This document shows, piece after piece, positions 27,395-35,836 of a stretch of 39,761 nucleotides of DNA. The notes below the pieces were generated by a model that had not been told where the DNA came from, did not search any database, and saw only the letters and a list, made by a program, of their open reading frames with translations. The stretch is from a virus. The stretch lies in the IMG/VR virus record IMGVR_UViG_3300022745_000079, positions 1 to 39,761 of that record; one strand, given 5' to 3'. Every line of letters starts with the position of its first letter. The stretch's first letter is position 1. A program made the position numbers and the translations under genes.

Positions 27395-29491
27395 TCAGGC
27401 GCCGGGCTGCTTGTAGGCGCCCCGGAAATCGACGGCGTTGACGCCGTAGTCCAGGCGCACCTTCCAGCTGGAGCCGTCGACGTTCCAGCCCTGGCGCATC
27501 TCGAGGTAGGGCACGTCGTTACCGTCGAGGAAATCGACCTCGAGCACCGGCGCATCGGCGGGGCTGGCAAACACGAACCAGGCTGTGCCAGAGAGGCGAG
27601 GGGTGTCGACCACATCGCTGTACAGGCCGCGCACGACGTTCGGGCGCTGCAGCTTGTTGGCGGTATCGGGGTCGTACTCGGCGGTGTTGAGGATGCGGAA
27701 AGTGCTGCCCAGACTCATGGGGCACAGGACGACGGTGCCGCGCAGGTCGAGGTAGTCGTTGCCGGAAACGTCCATCTGCTGGCTCATGGCCACGCGCACC
27801 GCATCCACCGACACGACGGTGGGCGCCGCGCCTGCGCCGGCCAGGTTGTTGTGGCTGGCGTGGAACAAGGCAATGCCGTCAGCCAGCACCGGGTTGGCGG
27901 CCAGGAGGGCGTAGACATCGGCCTCGACGGTGCGCTTGGCGGACCGGCCCAGCATGCCGGCCAGGCCAACGAAGGCGCCGAGGTCGTCATTGATGACGGC
28001 CTCGCGGCTGACGTTGATGGTGTTGCCCTTGGTGGCGATCGAGACGTTCGCCTTTTCGCCGTCAGGGATCGTCTTGGTCTTGAACTCGCCGAGTTCGTTC
28101 TTGGCGTCAAGGTTGCCGAGCGAGCCGATGCGGTAGCGCGGATTGACCCTGAAGTCGCTGACGCTGCCACGGGCGCAGAAGCGGGTCCAGGTGTCGGGCG
28201 CAATGGAATAGGACGCCTGCAGCGTCTTGTACATCGCGTTTTCCAGCAGGACCGGGAAGTCGCTGGTGCTTTGCGTGAAGGCGGCTGCGACGACCTGCAT
28301 CTTGTCCATGCCGGCCGCGTTGACGCCGGCGCGCGACAGGCTGGCACGCGCCAGGTCGAGCAGCGAGTGGCCGCGCATGGGGTTGGTGGCGTCGGCCCGC
28401 ACGGGCTTTCCGTCGGCACCATGGACAGCCGCGCGGGCCATGATGGACTGCGTGGCGGCGGCGCAGATCTTGTCGCGCTCATCCTCCACGGTGACGATGC
28501 GGCCACCGGCGGCGGACGATGCACCCCTGCCCATTTGCGCAAGGATGCGGCGGTTGGCGTCTTCGACGGTGATGGCCACGTCAGCCAGGCAGGCAGCCTG
28601 CACGTCGGCCATGCCTTCGTGCAAGGCGAACGGCGCGAAGGCGGCGGTGATATCGCCACGGCGCCGAACTTCGGCTTGCACACCTTCCTGACGGGCAGCG
28701 GCGAGGATGGCCGGGTCGGCAGCGGGAGTGGGGTTCGCCGCCGGCGGTTGGGTGTTGGTCGTCATGTTGACGGTCTCCAGGGGTTGAGCGGCAGCGGCCG
28801 CAGGGGGAACAGGTTGCGAGGCTTGGGCCTGCATGGGTGCGCGGCCGGCCTGGGCACGCTGAGCAAGGCGTTGCATGGACATGGCCTGGGCAGGCGCGGG
28901 GGAGGCCTCGCCGACCTGGGTAGCGAAACCCATGGCCATGGCCTCGTCGGCGGTGTAGTAGTGGTCTTTGCCGTCGGCTAGCAAGGCCAGGATCTCGTCC
29001 TTGGTCTTGCCAGAGGCTTCGGCGTAGCTGCTGGCCATGGCGCTGGCCCAGGCGTCGAGCATGTCGGCTGCGTCGCGCAGGGCCTGCGCGTTGCCGTCGA
29101 CCCACGTCCACGGGGCGTGGATCATGGTCATGCTGTTGGCCGATGCGATGCGCACGTCGCCCGCCATGAAGATGAGCGAGGCGATGGAGGCGGCAACGCC
29201 GTCGTTGATGGTGGTGATCTGGGCCGGGTGCTGCTTGAGCGCGTTGTAGATGCCCAGGCCGTCATGCACCGAGCCGCCCATGCTGAGGATGCGCACCGTG
29301 ATCTCGGAGGCCTGGATGGCCTGGAGGTCAGCCCGGAACTGCGCAGCGGTGATGGGGTCTTCGGACCACCAGTTGGCGCCGATGTCCTGGTAGATCAGGA
29401 TCTCGGGCGCTGCGGCCACGGCGCCGGCATCGGCAGCGGCGATGGGCGCTTGCTTGATGGAGTACCAGGGCTTGGTGGCGGGTGTCGTCAT
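27395..29491 (-). CDS. ClpP-type prohead protease fused to major capsid protein (698 aa)
   Basis: Residues about 30-195 form a ClpP/S14-like protease: GGSVHDGLGIYNAL, nucleophile Ser102 in NDGVAASIASL, His125 in MTMIHAPWTW, and an acidic residue near 176 in KDHYYTADEAMAMGF. A Gln/Ala/Pro linker (195-245) and a scaffold-like helix (AAARQEGVQAEVRRRGDI) lead into the capsid fold from about residue 390 (LLENAMYKTLQASYSIAPDT, EYDPDTANKLQRP, GYNAVDFRG-like end). Met243 at 28765 has GGAG nine bases upstream and may start a separate capsid/scaffold product. The protease would mature the prohead by cutting the linker. There is no ordinary ribosome site before 29491; a repeat hairpin is there instead. 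Confidence 0.88.
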   Translation of the reverse strand: MTTPATKPWYSIKQAPIAAADAGAVAAAPEILIYQDIGANWWSEDPITAAQFRADLQAIQASEITVRILSMGGSVHDGLGIYNALKQHPAQITTINDGVAASIASLIFMAGDVRIASANSMTMIHAPWTWVDGNAQALRDAADMLDAWASAMASSYAEASGKTKDEILALLADGKDHYYTADEAMAMGFATQVGEASPAPAQAMSMQRLAQRAQAGRAPMQAQASQPVPPAAAAAQPLETVNMTTNTQPPAANPTPAADPAILAAARQEGVQAEVRRRGDITAAFAPFALHEGMADVQAACLADVAITVEDANRRILAQMGRGASSAAGGRIVTVEDERDKICAAATQSIMARAAVHGADGKPVRADATNPMRGHSLLDLARASLSRAGVNAAGMDKMQVVAAAFTQSTSDFPVLLENAMYKTLQASYSIAPDTWTRFCARGSVSDFRVNPRYRIGSLGNLDAKNELGEFKTKTIPDGEKANVSIATKGNTINVSREAVINDDLGAFVGLAGMLGRSAKRTVEADVYALLAANPVLADGIALFHASHNNLAGAGAAPTVVSVDAVRVAMSQQMDVSGNDYLDLRGTVVLCPMSLGSTFRILNTAEYDPDTANKLQRPNVVRGLYSDVVDTPRLSGTAWFVFASPADAPVLEVDFLDGNDVPYLEMRQGWNVDGSSWKVRLDYGVNAVDFRGAYKQPGA

Positions 29492-29497
29492 GGGGTG

Positions 29498-29545
29498 GCA
29501 TCGTGCGATGCCGGGTCACTGACACGCCACCCGAGCGTGTCAGTG
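29498..29545. repeat. 48-bp composite repeat, copy 1 (before capsid fusion)
   Basis: Two parts: GCATCGTGCGA (29498-29508) and, after an 8-base variable spacer, a 29-base hairpin with stem CACTGACACG/CGTGTCAGTG and loop CCACCCGAG (29517-29545). The same two parts with the same spacing occur at 35789-35836. Here the first part is also half of a palindrome GGCATCG-TG-CGATGCC (29497-29512). The element starts 7 bases before the capsid fusion ATG. There is no T tract, so it is not an ordinary terminator. Confidence 0.8.
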
Positions 29546-29556
29546 GAGTGGCTCAC

Positions 29557-29874
29557 CTACCGAGCGACCACGCGCACGTCGACACAGACGACGATGGAGC
29601 CGTGGGTGGTGGGCAGCGTGATGCTCAACGGAAGGTCGGCCGCGGCGGGGGCGCCGCCGGCAATTTCCACCTCCACGAAGCGGCCCTGGCGGGGCCGGAC
29701 AGCGCCTACCTGGACGCCCTCGCCTGCTACCTCGGCCTGGCCGCACAGCAGCTCTCCAGCACGGAGGATGTCCACACAGTCGATGACGTAGCGGCGAGCA
29801 TCCCCGGGGCGCTTCTGGATGACGGGAGGGCGCTGGCCAGCGGGACGAGCGACAACGTCGGGCTTGATCTGCAT
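29557..29874 (-). CDS. Head-associated hypothetical protein (105 aa)
   Basis: Starts MQIKPDVVARPAGQRPPVIQ. The first half is a loop-rich, basic stretch with DARRYVIDCVDILRAGELLC; the second is beta-rich (GRFVEVEIAGGAPAAADLPL, then TLPTTHGSIVVCVDVRVV). It lies between the adaptor-like gene at 29876 and the capsid fusion, with the composite repeat after its stop. Similar proteins occur in head modules of related phages; none has an assigned role that I know. Probably a virion component. Confidence 0.55.
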   Translation of the reverse strand: MQIKPDVVARPAGQRPPVIQKRPGDARRYVIDCVDILRAGELLCGQAEVAGEGVQVGAVRPRQGRFVEVEIAGGAPAAADLPLSITLPTTHGSIVVCVDVRVVAR

Positions 29875-29875
29875 G

Positions 29876-30166
29876 TCAGGTCTCCTCCACGATCACGGTG
29901 AACTCATCCTCCAGCCTCGAGGTCTTGCCCCCGATCACGATGTCGGTGAGCAGCGTCCACTTGTAGGTGTTGCCGGTGGTTCCACCCGAGATGTAGAGCT
30001 GCACGACGGAGCCGGTGACGGATGAGCTGGCGAGGGTCATGCCGGTGGGTGTCTCGATGGTGGGCGTGATGCTGTCGACGGTGCGGCTGCCGATGACCTT
30101 GGCGTAGTCGATGTCGACCGGCAGGATTTCGCGCGGTTGCTTGTTGATGGTGCCGATGATGGACAT
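29876..30166 (-). CDS. Fibre/tail adaptor-like structural protein (96 aa)
   Basis: Starts MSIIGTINKQPREILPVDID. The pattern of one immunoglobulin-like sandwich (SITPTIETPTGMTLASSSVT, VVQLYISGGTTGNTYKWTLL, EDEFTVIVEE) matches small phage proteins annotated as fibre-tail adaptor or virion decoration proteins. It directly follows the gene for the repeat-rich fibre-like protein at 30176 and may anchor it to the particle. The fold assignment is by pattern. Confidence 0.6.
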   Translation of the reverse strand: MSIIGTINKQPREILPVDIDYAKVIGSRTVDSITPTIETPTGMTLASSSVTGSVVQLYISGGTTGNTYKWTLLTDIVIGGKTSRLEDEFTVIVEET

Positions 30167-30175
30167 GGGCGGGCC

Positions 30176-32236
30176 TCAGGTGATAGGTGTGGTGTCGGCC
30201 CGGGCCGGGCTGGCGAAGGCGATCGCATCGCGGGCATATGACAGGGACAGGTGCTGCGGCTGGGTGAGCTGCTGGTCGTGCGATGGCACGGCCAGGCCGG
30301 GCGCGGAGCGGGTGCCGGACAGTGACCGGGCCTCGGGTGACAGCACCTTGTCGCGCGATGGCACGACGATGCGGGCCAGGGCCGGGATGTAGATGAGGTG
30401 CTGCCCTGTGGCGGCGATGGACAGCGGGCCGAGGCTGACGGCGCAGGCACCCAGCACATCGACCCGGCCAGTGGCTGATGGCACGAGGCTGCCGAGCGTG
30501 ACGGCGCCCTGCCCGGCCACGCGCACGGCGCCGGCCGACGAGATGCCGATGAGGCCCAGGGTGGTGGCAGATGCGCCGGCATCGGGCAGCACACCGGTGC
30601 CGGATGCCGTGACCGCGCCGAGCGTGAGAGACGATGCGCCGCTGATGCTGACGCCGCCGGCAGACACCGACGACACCGCGCCCAGCGTGGCGGACTGGCT
30701 GCCAACGACAGAGACCGTGCCGGCCGCGGCGCTGACGAGGGCGCCCAGTGTGTTGCTGGAGGTGCCGGTGATGGGGCCGGTGCCGACGACGCCTGAAGCC
30801 GAGGACGTGAGCGACCCGAGGGTGACAGACGATGCCCCCGACACCGACACGGTGCCAGCGCTGACCGGCGCGATGGCGCCCAACGCTTGCGATGCCGCGC
30901 CGGCGACGACCGTCGCGCCGGCGGCAGCCACGGTGAGGGGCCCCAGCGTTTGCGCGCTGCTGCCTGCAACGCGCACGGTGCCGGCCGAGCTGCTGGACAG
31001 CGCGCCGAGCGACTGGCTGGATGCAGCGACGATGGCGACAGTGCCTGCAGCGCTGGACGTGAGTGCGCCGAGGGCCTGCGATGCCGCGCCCGATGTGGCT
31101 ACCGTGCCGGCGGCAGAGGTGGTGATGGCCCCCAGCGTGACAGCCGATGTGCCGGTGATGCCGCTGCCGCTGGCAGGCGGGAAGCCGAGGAAGGCGCCCC
31201 AGATGGCGCGCTCGGCGGTGTCACTGTCGACGCCGTTGATGACCTGGCGGACGAGGTTGGTCGCGCCGTTGAACCAGGTGCGGAACTGGTAGGCGTAGCC
31301 CCGCAGGGCAAGGCCGTCGCCCGCCGACCCCAGGCCCGTGATGAACAGCCGGGCCGGCGCAGAGGTGACGGAGCCGTTGCTGTCGGTAACGGTGACGCGG
31401 TACCACTTGCCGCTGTCGGTGGAGGCCAGCGTGGGCGTGACGTAGCTGGCGGAGGTGGCCCCGGAGACGTTGGACCAGGACAGGCCGTCCGTGCTGCTCT
31501 GCCACTGGTAGCTCAGCGAGCCTGCACTGGCAGTGGCAGCGACGGTGAAGGTGGCGGTGCCGCCGACTGCGCCGGTCTGTCCCTCCGGCTGGGTGGTGAT
31601 GAGCGGTGCCACCAAGGCGGCGCGGATGAGCACGGCCACAGACTCGTAGGAGTCAGCGCCGGACCACGACACCGATACCGTCTGCGATCCTGCGGACGTG
31701 ACCGATGCTTTGCCAACCGAAATGGGCGAGCTGGTGCCGCCCGTGACATCGGAGGCCACCAGCGACATCGCGCCCGAATAGGTCGGCGTCTTGCCCGCAG
31801 CACCGTTCTGGTGGAGCAGCAGAGCCATGCCGCCCGTCGCCGCCGCCGAGCCCACCGCGTAGGACAGGCTCGTGAAGCTGAACGCGCCATTGGTCAGGCT
31901 GTTCGTCGCTTCGATGGGGCTGGATGCATCCGCCCCAGCAATCTCCATAACGCAGTTGGTATTGGACGATGACCCGTTGCCGAAGGTGGTGACCGTGAAG
32001 GGTGTCGTGTTGTTCGACACCTTCGCGTACCAGATTTCGCTGCCACCTGAGCTGACCGCCTTGGTGTAGGTGTGGCCCCGGTTGTCCGTGCAGGTATCGC
32101 CCGTGACGACACCCGCTGCGCTGTCCTGCGCAACGAAGATGTAGTTGCCCACGGCCGGCTGAGAGGCCAGCGTCGTGTTGATGGTCTGGTTGCCAGCTCC
32201 GAGACCGACAATTGACTGGACGACACTGACTGCCAC
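30176..32236 (-). CDS. Ig-domain, 21-residue-repeat virion fibre (686 aa)
   Basis: Residues 1-205 are a beta-sandwich domain (GNQTINTTLASQPAVGNYIF). Residues about 208-300 are an Ig-like domain (LITTQPEGQTGAVGGTATFT, LSYQWQSSTDGLSWSNVSGA, SGKWYRVTVTDSNGSV). After a linker come about 12 tandem units of roughly 21 residues with the form (T/A/S)LGxLxxSAAGTVxVxGAxSx, one of them three residues longer. A basic, His/Pro tail ends the protein. It lies within the head module. The regular repeat suggests a beta-solenoid or spaced beta stalk; a role in binding mucus or cell surfaces is inferred from the Ig-like domain. Confidence 0.7.
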   Translation of the reverse strand: MAVSVVQSIVGLGAGNQTINTTLASQPAVGNYIFVAQDSAAGVVTGDTCTDNRGHTYTKAVSSGGSEIWYAKVSNNTTPFTVTTFGNGSSSNTNCVMEIAGADASSPIEATNSLTNGAFSFTSLSYAVGSAAATGGMALLLHQNGAAGKTPTYSGAMSLVASDVTGGTSSPISVGKASVTSAGSQTVSVSWSGADSYESVAVLIRAALVAPLITTQPEGQTGAVGGTATFTVAATASAGSLSYQWQSSTDGLSWSNVSGATSASYVTPTLASTDSGKWYRVTVTDSNGSVTSAPARLFITGLGSAGDGLALRGYAYQFRTWFNGATNLVRQVINGVDSDTAERAIWGAFLGFPPASGSGITGTSAVTLGAITTSAAGTVATSGAASQALGALTSSAAGTVAIVAASSQSLGALSSSSAGTVRVAGSSAQTLGPLTVAAAGATVVAGAASQALGAIAPVSAGTVSVSGASSVTLGSLTSSASGVVGTGPITGTSSNTLGALVSAAAGTVSVVGSQSATLGAVSSVSAGGVSISGASSLTLGAVTASGTGVLPDAGASATTLGLIGISSAGAVRVAGQGAVTLGSLVPSATGRVDVLGACAVSLGPLSIAATGQHLIYIPALARIVVPSRDKVLSPEARSLSGTRSAPGLAVPSHDQQLTQPQHLSLSYARDAIAFASPARADTTPIT

Positions 32237-32240
32237 AGCG

Positions 32241-33053
32241 TCAGCCCTGCGTCACGACCAGCGATCCCGAGATGTTCGACGCCGTGGTGGTCGATGGAAT
32301 GAAGACGAGGAAGGGCACCGTGCCGTTGAAAAAGCGCGGGAAGCCGCTGGTCAGGGCGTCGATGGCGTTGCTGGTGTTGGCGTTGGGCAGCTCCAAGGCG
32401 GCCAGCACGCGGTAGGCTACCAGGTTCATCGTGCCGCTCACCCAGGAGGCCGACAGCGTGAGCGACTGCACCGAGCGCACGCCCGTGTCACCGGCCTGCA
32501 AGCCAATGGGGAAAAACGCCCCCGCAGTCGGGCTGTTGGCCGTGGCGAAGCTGTTGGTGGCCGAGCGGCCCGACGTGCCGGCTGAGTTGGTGTAGGCCAC
32601 CGTGATCGTCGGCGCGGCCGCACCGGCAGCCGCACTGATCTCCAAGCCCAGGATGACGCCGTCGCCGTTGGTCGTGCCCGCCTTGTCGCGTGCCGGCAAC
32701 GTGGGCGACGTGATCGTCTGTGCTGTCGTGGACGTGATCGTGAATCCGCCGTTGTGCCACTGGCGGTCGCACAGCAGCAGGGTGCCGGCGATGGTGGCGG
32801 CACCCTGCAGGCGGGCGAGGTAGGTGTTGCCGCTGACCGGGTCCGTGAACGGCAACTGCCCGGCGACCTGCGCCGAGGTGCTGGACAGGGTGACGCCGTT
32901 CAGCGTGGTGTCAAAGCTGCCCGCGCCAGGGTTGCCGCCCAGGCCCCACAGGGACTGCGGGCGGCCTGCGACCATGGTGGGCGTGATCGCCTTGGCAAAC
33001 CATGCGGGAGCTACGGCACCGGCCAGGGCCGCATCGAGAGTGGCAATGGCCAT
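32241..33053 (-). CDS. Head-module structural protein (270 aa)
   Basis: Starts MAIATLDAALAGAVAPAWFA and continues KAITPTMVAGRPQSLWGLGG-NPGAG. It is rich in Ala, Thr, Ser and Gly with regular beta strands (TYLARLQGAATIAGTLLLCD, GVRSVQSLTLSASWVSGTMN). The ending (NGTVPFLVFIPSTTTASNIS) resembles proteins found beside capsid or decoration genes in phages of the same group. Its start overlaps the previous stop by one base. Virion component; exact role unknown. Confidence 0.6.
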   Translation of the reverse strand: MAIATLDAALAGAVAPAWFAKAITPTMVAGRPQSLWGLGGNPGAGSFDTTLNGVTLSSTSAQVAGQLPFTDPVSGNTYLARLQGAATIAGTLLLCDRQWHNGGFTITSTTAQTITSPTLPARDKAGTTNGDGVILGLEISAAAGAAAPTITVAYTNSAGTSGRSATNSFATANSPTAGAFFPIGLQAGDTGVRSVQSLTLSASWVSGTMNLVAYRVLAALELPNANTSNAIDALTSGFPRFFNGTVPFLVFIPSTTTASNISGSLVVTQG

Positions 33054-33517
33054 TACGCAGCCTCGTCAGGTTGGATGGGGGCGTCGAGGATCTGCAGGGC
33101 GCGGCCCGCGGCCAGTAGGCCCACGGCTTCCAGGGCCTGCACGCCGGCTCGCGTCTGGCTGTAGGCCAGGTCAACCGATGAGGCGGCCTCGACATCCCGC
33201 AGGTAGGCGCGCAGCAGGGCGGCCTGTTGGCGTTGCGCCATCTGCGCAGTCGGGTCGTCCAGCGAGGCAAGCTCGATGGCCACCTTCTCCGGCGCGGTGA
33301 AGCGGTTGCGGAACGACAGCCGCGTCACCTTGCGGGACGGGGGCGGCGCGGGCGGCGCGGGCGGTGCAGCGGACACGACCTCGATGAAGGTGGAGTCGAA
33401 GCTGGAGCCCGCGATGGTGACGGTGCCGTCAGCGGCAACGGCTTCCACGACGTAGGCGTCGGGGAAGGCCGTGCTGAAGGGCACCAGCACGCGGACGGTG
33501 TCGCCGACGTTGGCCAT
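33053..33517 (-). CDS. Head-module conserved protein (154 aa)
   Basis: Starts MANVGDTVRVLVPFSTAFPD, a small SH3/OB-like barrel (to about residue 47). A Pro/Ala linker (APPAPPAPPPS) leads to a helical domain, RKVTRLSFRNRFTAPEKVAI...LRAYLRDVEAASSVDLAYSQ...TRAGVQALEAVGLLAAGRAL, which is well conserved in head modules of many phages (the RFT..EKVAI and GVQALEAxGLLxxGRA motifs). The start at 33517 is chosen because the longer upstream frame overlaps the next gene. Structural or assembly role, not defined. Confidence 0.65.
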   Translation of the reverse strand: MANVGDTVRVLVPFSTAFPDAYVVEAVAADGTVTIAGSSFDSTFIEVVSAAPPAPPAPPPSRKVTRLSFRNRFTAPEKVAIELASLDDPTAQMAQRQQAALLRAYLRDVEAASSVDLAYSQTRAGVQALEAVGLLAAGRALQILDAPIQPDEAA

Positions 33518-33521
33518 GGCG

Positions 33522-33983
33522 TCAGGCGTTGGGCGCGGTGAGCGTGTGGCTGGTGATGGTGACCGTCTGCGCGCTGGCGATGCTGGTGTTGTCCAGCGTG
33601 AGCGCACCGCCGCCACCGGTGGCGGTGACGTCGCCCTGCTCGTGGCAGGTGGTGCCGGCGTTGTCGACGATGCGGTAGTAGCCGGCAGTGCCCGCAGCCA
33701 GGCCGGTGCTCTGCCAGGTGCCGGAGAGCGCCTTGCTGCCGGACGAGGCGGCGGAGGACCAGTCGGCCGGCAGCGTCATTTCGATGAGCTTGGTGCCGGT
33801 GGACGCCGCGGCGCAGTTGGCGGGCAGCGAGCCGGTGAATATCTGCAGCTTGGGCTGGGCCGCGGTGCCGCTGATGGAGCCGCCCGCGCCGGTGCCGGCG
33901 GCCAGGGTCTGGCCGTTGTAGGAGACCTCGATGGCTTCGAGGAGGTTGTTGCGGGCGGCAACAGAGAGCTGGAGGGTGGCCAT
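33522..33983 (-). CDS. Head-module structural protein (153 aa)
   Basis: Starts MATLQLSVAARNNLLEAIEV. A beta-rich protein with the motif PKLQIFTGSLPANCAAASTG and W-x2-Q (GTWQSTGLAAGTAGYYRIVD, NAGTTCHEQGDV). The pattern KLxIxxGxxPAxCAxA...G is typical of a conserved phage virion family found beside portal or capsid genes. It lies 3 bases below the portal gene stop. Structural role inferred. Confidence 0.6.
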   Translation of the reverse strand: MATLQLSVAARNNLLEAIEVSYNGQTLAAGTGAGGSISGTAAQPKLQIFTGSLPANCAAASTGTKLIEMTLPADWSSAASSGSKALSGTWQSTGLAAGTAGYYRIVDNAGTTCHEQGDVTATGGGGALTLDNTSIASAQTVTITSHTLTAPNA

Positions 33984-33986
33984 GGG

Positions 33987-35519
33987 TCAGGGTCCAGTGG
34001 TGGATGGTGATGGCACGCCGCCGTCGTTCATGGCGGCTGCGGCTTGGGCATGCACGAGGGCGGCGTCGCTGTCGAAGGACACGCCGGCATCGGTGACCTT
34101 GCGGCGCCATTCCTTGACCTGCTCGAGCAGGGCGTCGGGCACCTGGCCGCGGCGGCGGATGACTTCGACCTCGCTGGCGAAGCCGGCGCGCACGAGGGTG
34201 AGCCAGGCCAGGGCTTCCTTGGCCGGGTCGATCCACGGCATGCTGGGGGCGACGTAGAGCACGTCGTTGTCGGTGCCCGGCTTCACGTCGCGCGGCCTAC
34301 TGGCGACGCCGCTGAGGTGGGCGACAGCGATGAAGTCTTCGACCACGGGGGCGACTGTCTGGCCGACAAAGTCGTCGGTGAGGCAGGCGTAGTGCACGAA
34401 CTGCTCGACCAGCTCTTGGCGCTGGGAGCTGTAGGTGCCGTCGTAGTTGCGGCTGACGCTGCTGTAGCTGGCGTTGATGCCGGCCGCGAAGGCACGCAGC
34501 TGGCCATTGCGAAAGGTGACGAGGTTGGGGTTGGGGCGCTTGCTGTCGATGAGGCCGATTTCTTCGCCCACGGCGAGCGTGTCGATGATGACGCCGGGCT
34601 GCAGGGCGATGTCACGCGCGACGGGCTTGCCGGTGGCCGGGTCGATGGTGGGGACGTAGCCCTCATCCACCGGCGCCTGGCGCTTGACGTAGGCAGTGAG
34701 CATGGCGGCGACCTTGGCGGCGATGCGCTCGCTCTCCTCATAGTCCTTGATGTCACCGATGCGCTGGATGACGGACGCGAAGCGGGTGATGCCGCGGAGC
34801 TGGCCAATGCGGCTGCGCTCGGCCAGGTGGAGCATGCGGTCGGCCGGGATGCGCTTCATGTCGGCCGTGCTGGGCAGCGACGTGCCCTCGCCGGGGTGCG
34901 TGCGGTACACCCAGTAGGCAACCGCGCGGTTCCAGGCGTTGACCTCGATGGCCTGGCGGATGCTCTTGGTGGCATCAGTGAACTCGACGGGGACGAAGTC
35001 GGGCTCGAGCAGCTCCAGGCTGTAGGGCACGCGGGTGCCGTGGTCGAGGTAGTCGACCTGGCCGCGCAGGCGCTGGGAGAAGGCCTCGCCGTCGCGGTAC
35101 CAGGTGCGGGCGAGCAGGCGCTGGCATTGCGGCCAGGTGTGGCGCCAGGTGACCTCTGGGCGGCGCTGCCAGTCGCGCCAGGCTTCGGCCAGGGCGGCGG
35201 CGTATTCGGTGTGGATGGTGCCGTCGGCCCGGCGGGGCTGGAATTCCACGCCGATGCCCTGCGGGCCGATGGTGTTGTTGACCAGGACGTTGAGCGCGCC
35301 GACGACGAGGTCGTGGTTGCGGTCGAGGTGGCGCATCTGCGTGCGCAGCGCGATGGCGCCCTGGTCGGCCAGGAGGTTGGGGCCGCGGCGATCACGGTGG
35401 AACTTGCGCTGGTGGTCGGGCTTGGCGGCCTCGTAGTAGGCGAGCGCGGTGCGGGCCTGGGCGCGGCGCAGCGCCCGCTCGGGGCTGATCTGGGCGATGA
35501 GGCGGTCGAGCGGGTGCAT
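33987..35519 (-). CDS. Portal protein, lambda family (510 aa)
   Basis: Starts MHPLDRLIAQISPERALRRA. Family motifs: LVNNTIGPQGIGVEFQPRRA, AWRDWQRRPEVTWRHTWPQC, TWYRDGEAF, IPADRMLHL, and VTFRNGQLRAFAAGINASYS with SVSRNYDGTYSSQRQELVE. Size matches lambda gpB-type portals. It forms the dodecameric ring at one capsid vertex, through which DNA is packaged and to which the tail joins. Ends in a short Pro/Ser tail. Its ATG follows the gpW-like stop closely. Confidence 0.92.
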   Translation of the reverse strand: MHPLDRLIAQISPERALRRAQARTALAYYEAAKPDHQRKFHRDRRGPNLLADQGAIALRTQMRHLDRNHDLVVGALNVLVNNTIGPQGIGVEFQPRRADGTIHTEYAAALAEAWRDWQRRPEVTWRHTWPQCQRLLARTWYRDGEAFSQRLRGQVDYLDHGTRVPYSLELLEPDFVPVEFTDATKSIRQAIEVNAWNRAVAYWVYRTHPGEGTSLPSTADMKRIPADRMLHLAERSRIGQLRGITRFASVIQRIGDIKDYEESERIAAKVAAMLTAYVKRQAPVDEGYVPTIDPATGKPVARDIALQPGVIIDTLAVGEEIGLIDSKRPNPNLVTFRNGQLRAFAAGINASYSSVSRNYDGTYSSQRQELVEQFVHYACLTDDFVGQTVAPVVEDFIAVAHLSGVASRPRDVKPGTDNDVLYVAPSMPWIDPAKEALAWLTLVRAGFASEVEVIRRRGQVPDALLEQVKEWRRKVTDAGVSFDSDAALVHAQAAAAMNDGGVPSPSTTGP

Positions 35520-35524
35520 GGGCG

Positions 35525-35782
35525 TCAGTACCCGTCCATGCGCGCGACGCCAAAGCCCAGGCCACCGATGCGGGGCGCCCCGCTGGACTGAGCCTGCTCA
35601 GCGGCCAGCTTGCGCTCAAGCTTGGCGATGCCGGCCTGGATGGTGGCGAGGTCAGCGCCCTTCCAGAGCTGCTGGGCGCCGGTGCCGCCGAGGTCTACGC
35701 GGACCTCCTGGCCTTGCAGGACGGCCAGCTCAGCGGCGCGGTAGGCAGCCAGCAGGTCGGCGGTGGTTGGTGTCGTGGCCAT
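35525..35782 (-). CDS. gpW/DUF6148-like head-tail joining protein (85 aa)
   Basis: Starts MATTPTTADLLAAYRAAELA. The pattern of two helices around a small beta hairpin, LLAAYRAAELAVLQGQEVRV, W-KGADLATIQAGIAKLERK, matches gpW-like proteins that fit between terminase and portal genes and stabilise packaged DNA. It lies directly upstream of the portal as expected. No Shine-Dalgarno sequence precedes the ATG at 35782; instead the 48-bp composite repeat begins 7 bases upstream, as for the capsid fusion gene. Confidence 0.72.
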   Translation of the reverse strand: MATTPTTADLLAAYRAAELAVLQGQEVRVDLGGTGAQQLWKGADLATIQAGIAKLERKLAAEQAQSSGAPRIGGLGFGVARMDGY

Positions 35783-35788
35783 AGGCCC

Positions 35789-35836
35789 GCATCGTGCGAG
35801 CCGGTGGCACTGACACGCCACCCGAGCGTGTCAGTG
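35789..35836. repeat. 48-bp composite repeat, copy 2 (before gpW-like gene)
   Basis: GCATCGTGCGA (35789-35799), an 8-base spacer, then the same 29-base hairpin (stem CACTGACACG/CGTGTCAGTG, loop CCACCCGAG, 35808-35836) as at 29498-29545. It begins 7 bases before the gpW-like ATG and lies just after the stop of the moron at 35848. The conserved part and spacing, not the sequence around it, are shared. Confidence 0.8.

Noticed and set aside
29517-29545. The repeated CACTGACACG hairpin as an ordinary terminator
   Set aside because: It lacks a T tract and lies a few bases before start codons of essential head genes, which a terminator would shut off.
34044-35591. A 515-codon + strand frame over the portal gene
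   Set aside because: Fully antisense to a clear lambda-type portal protein, with the composition expected of a reverse-strand shadow.
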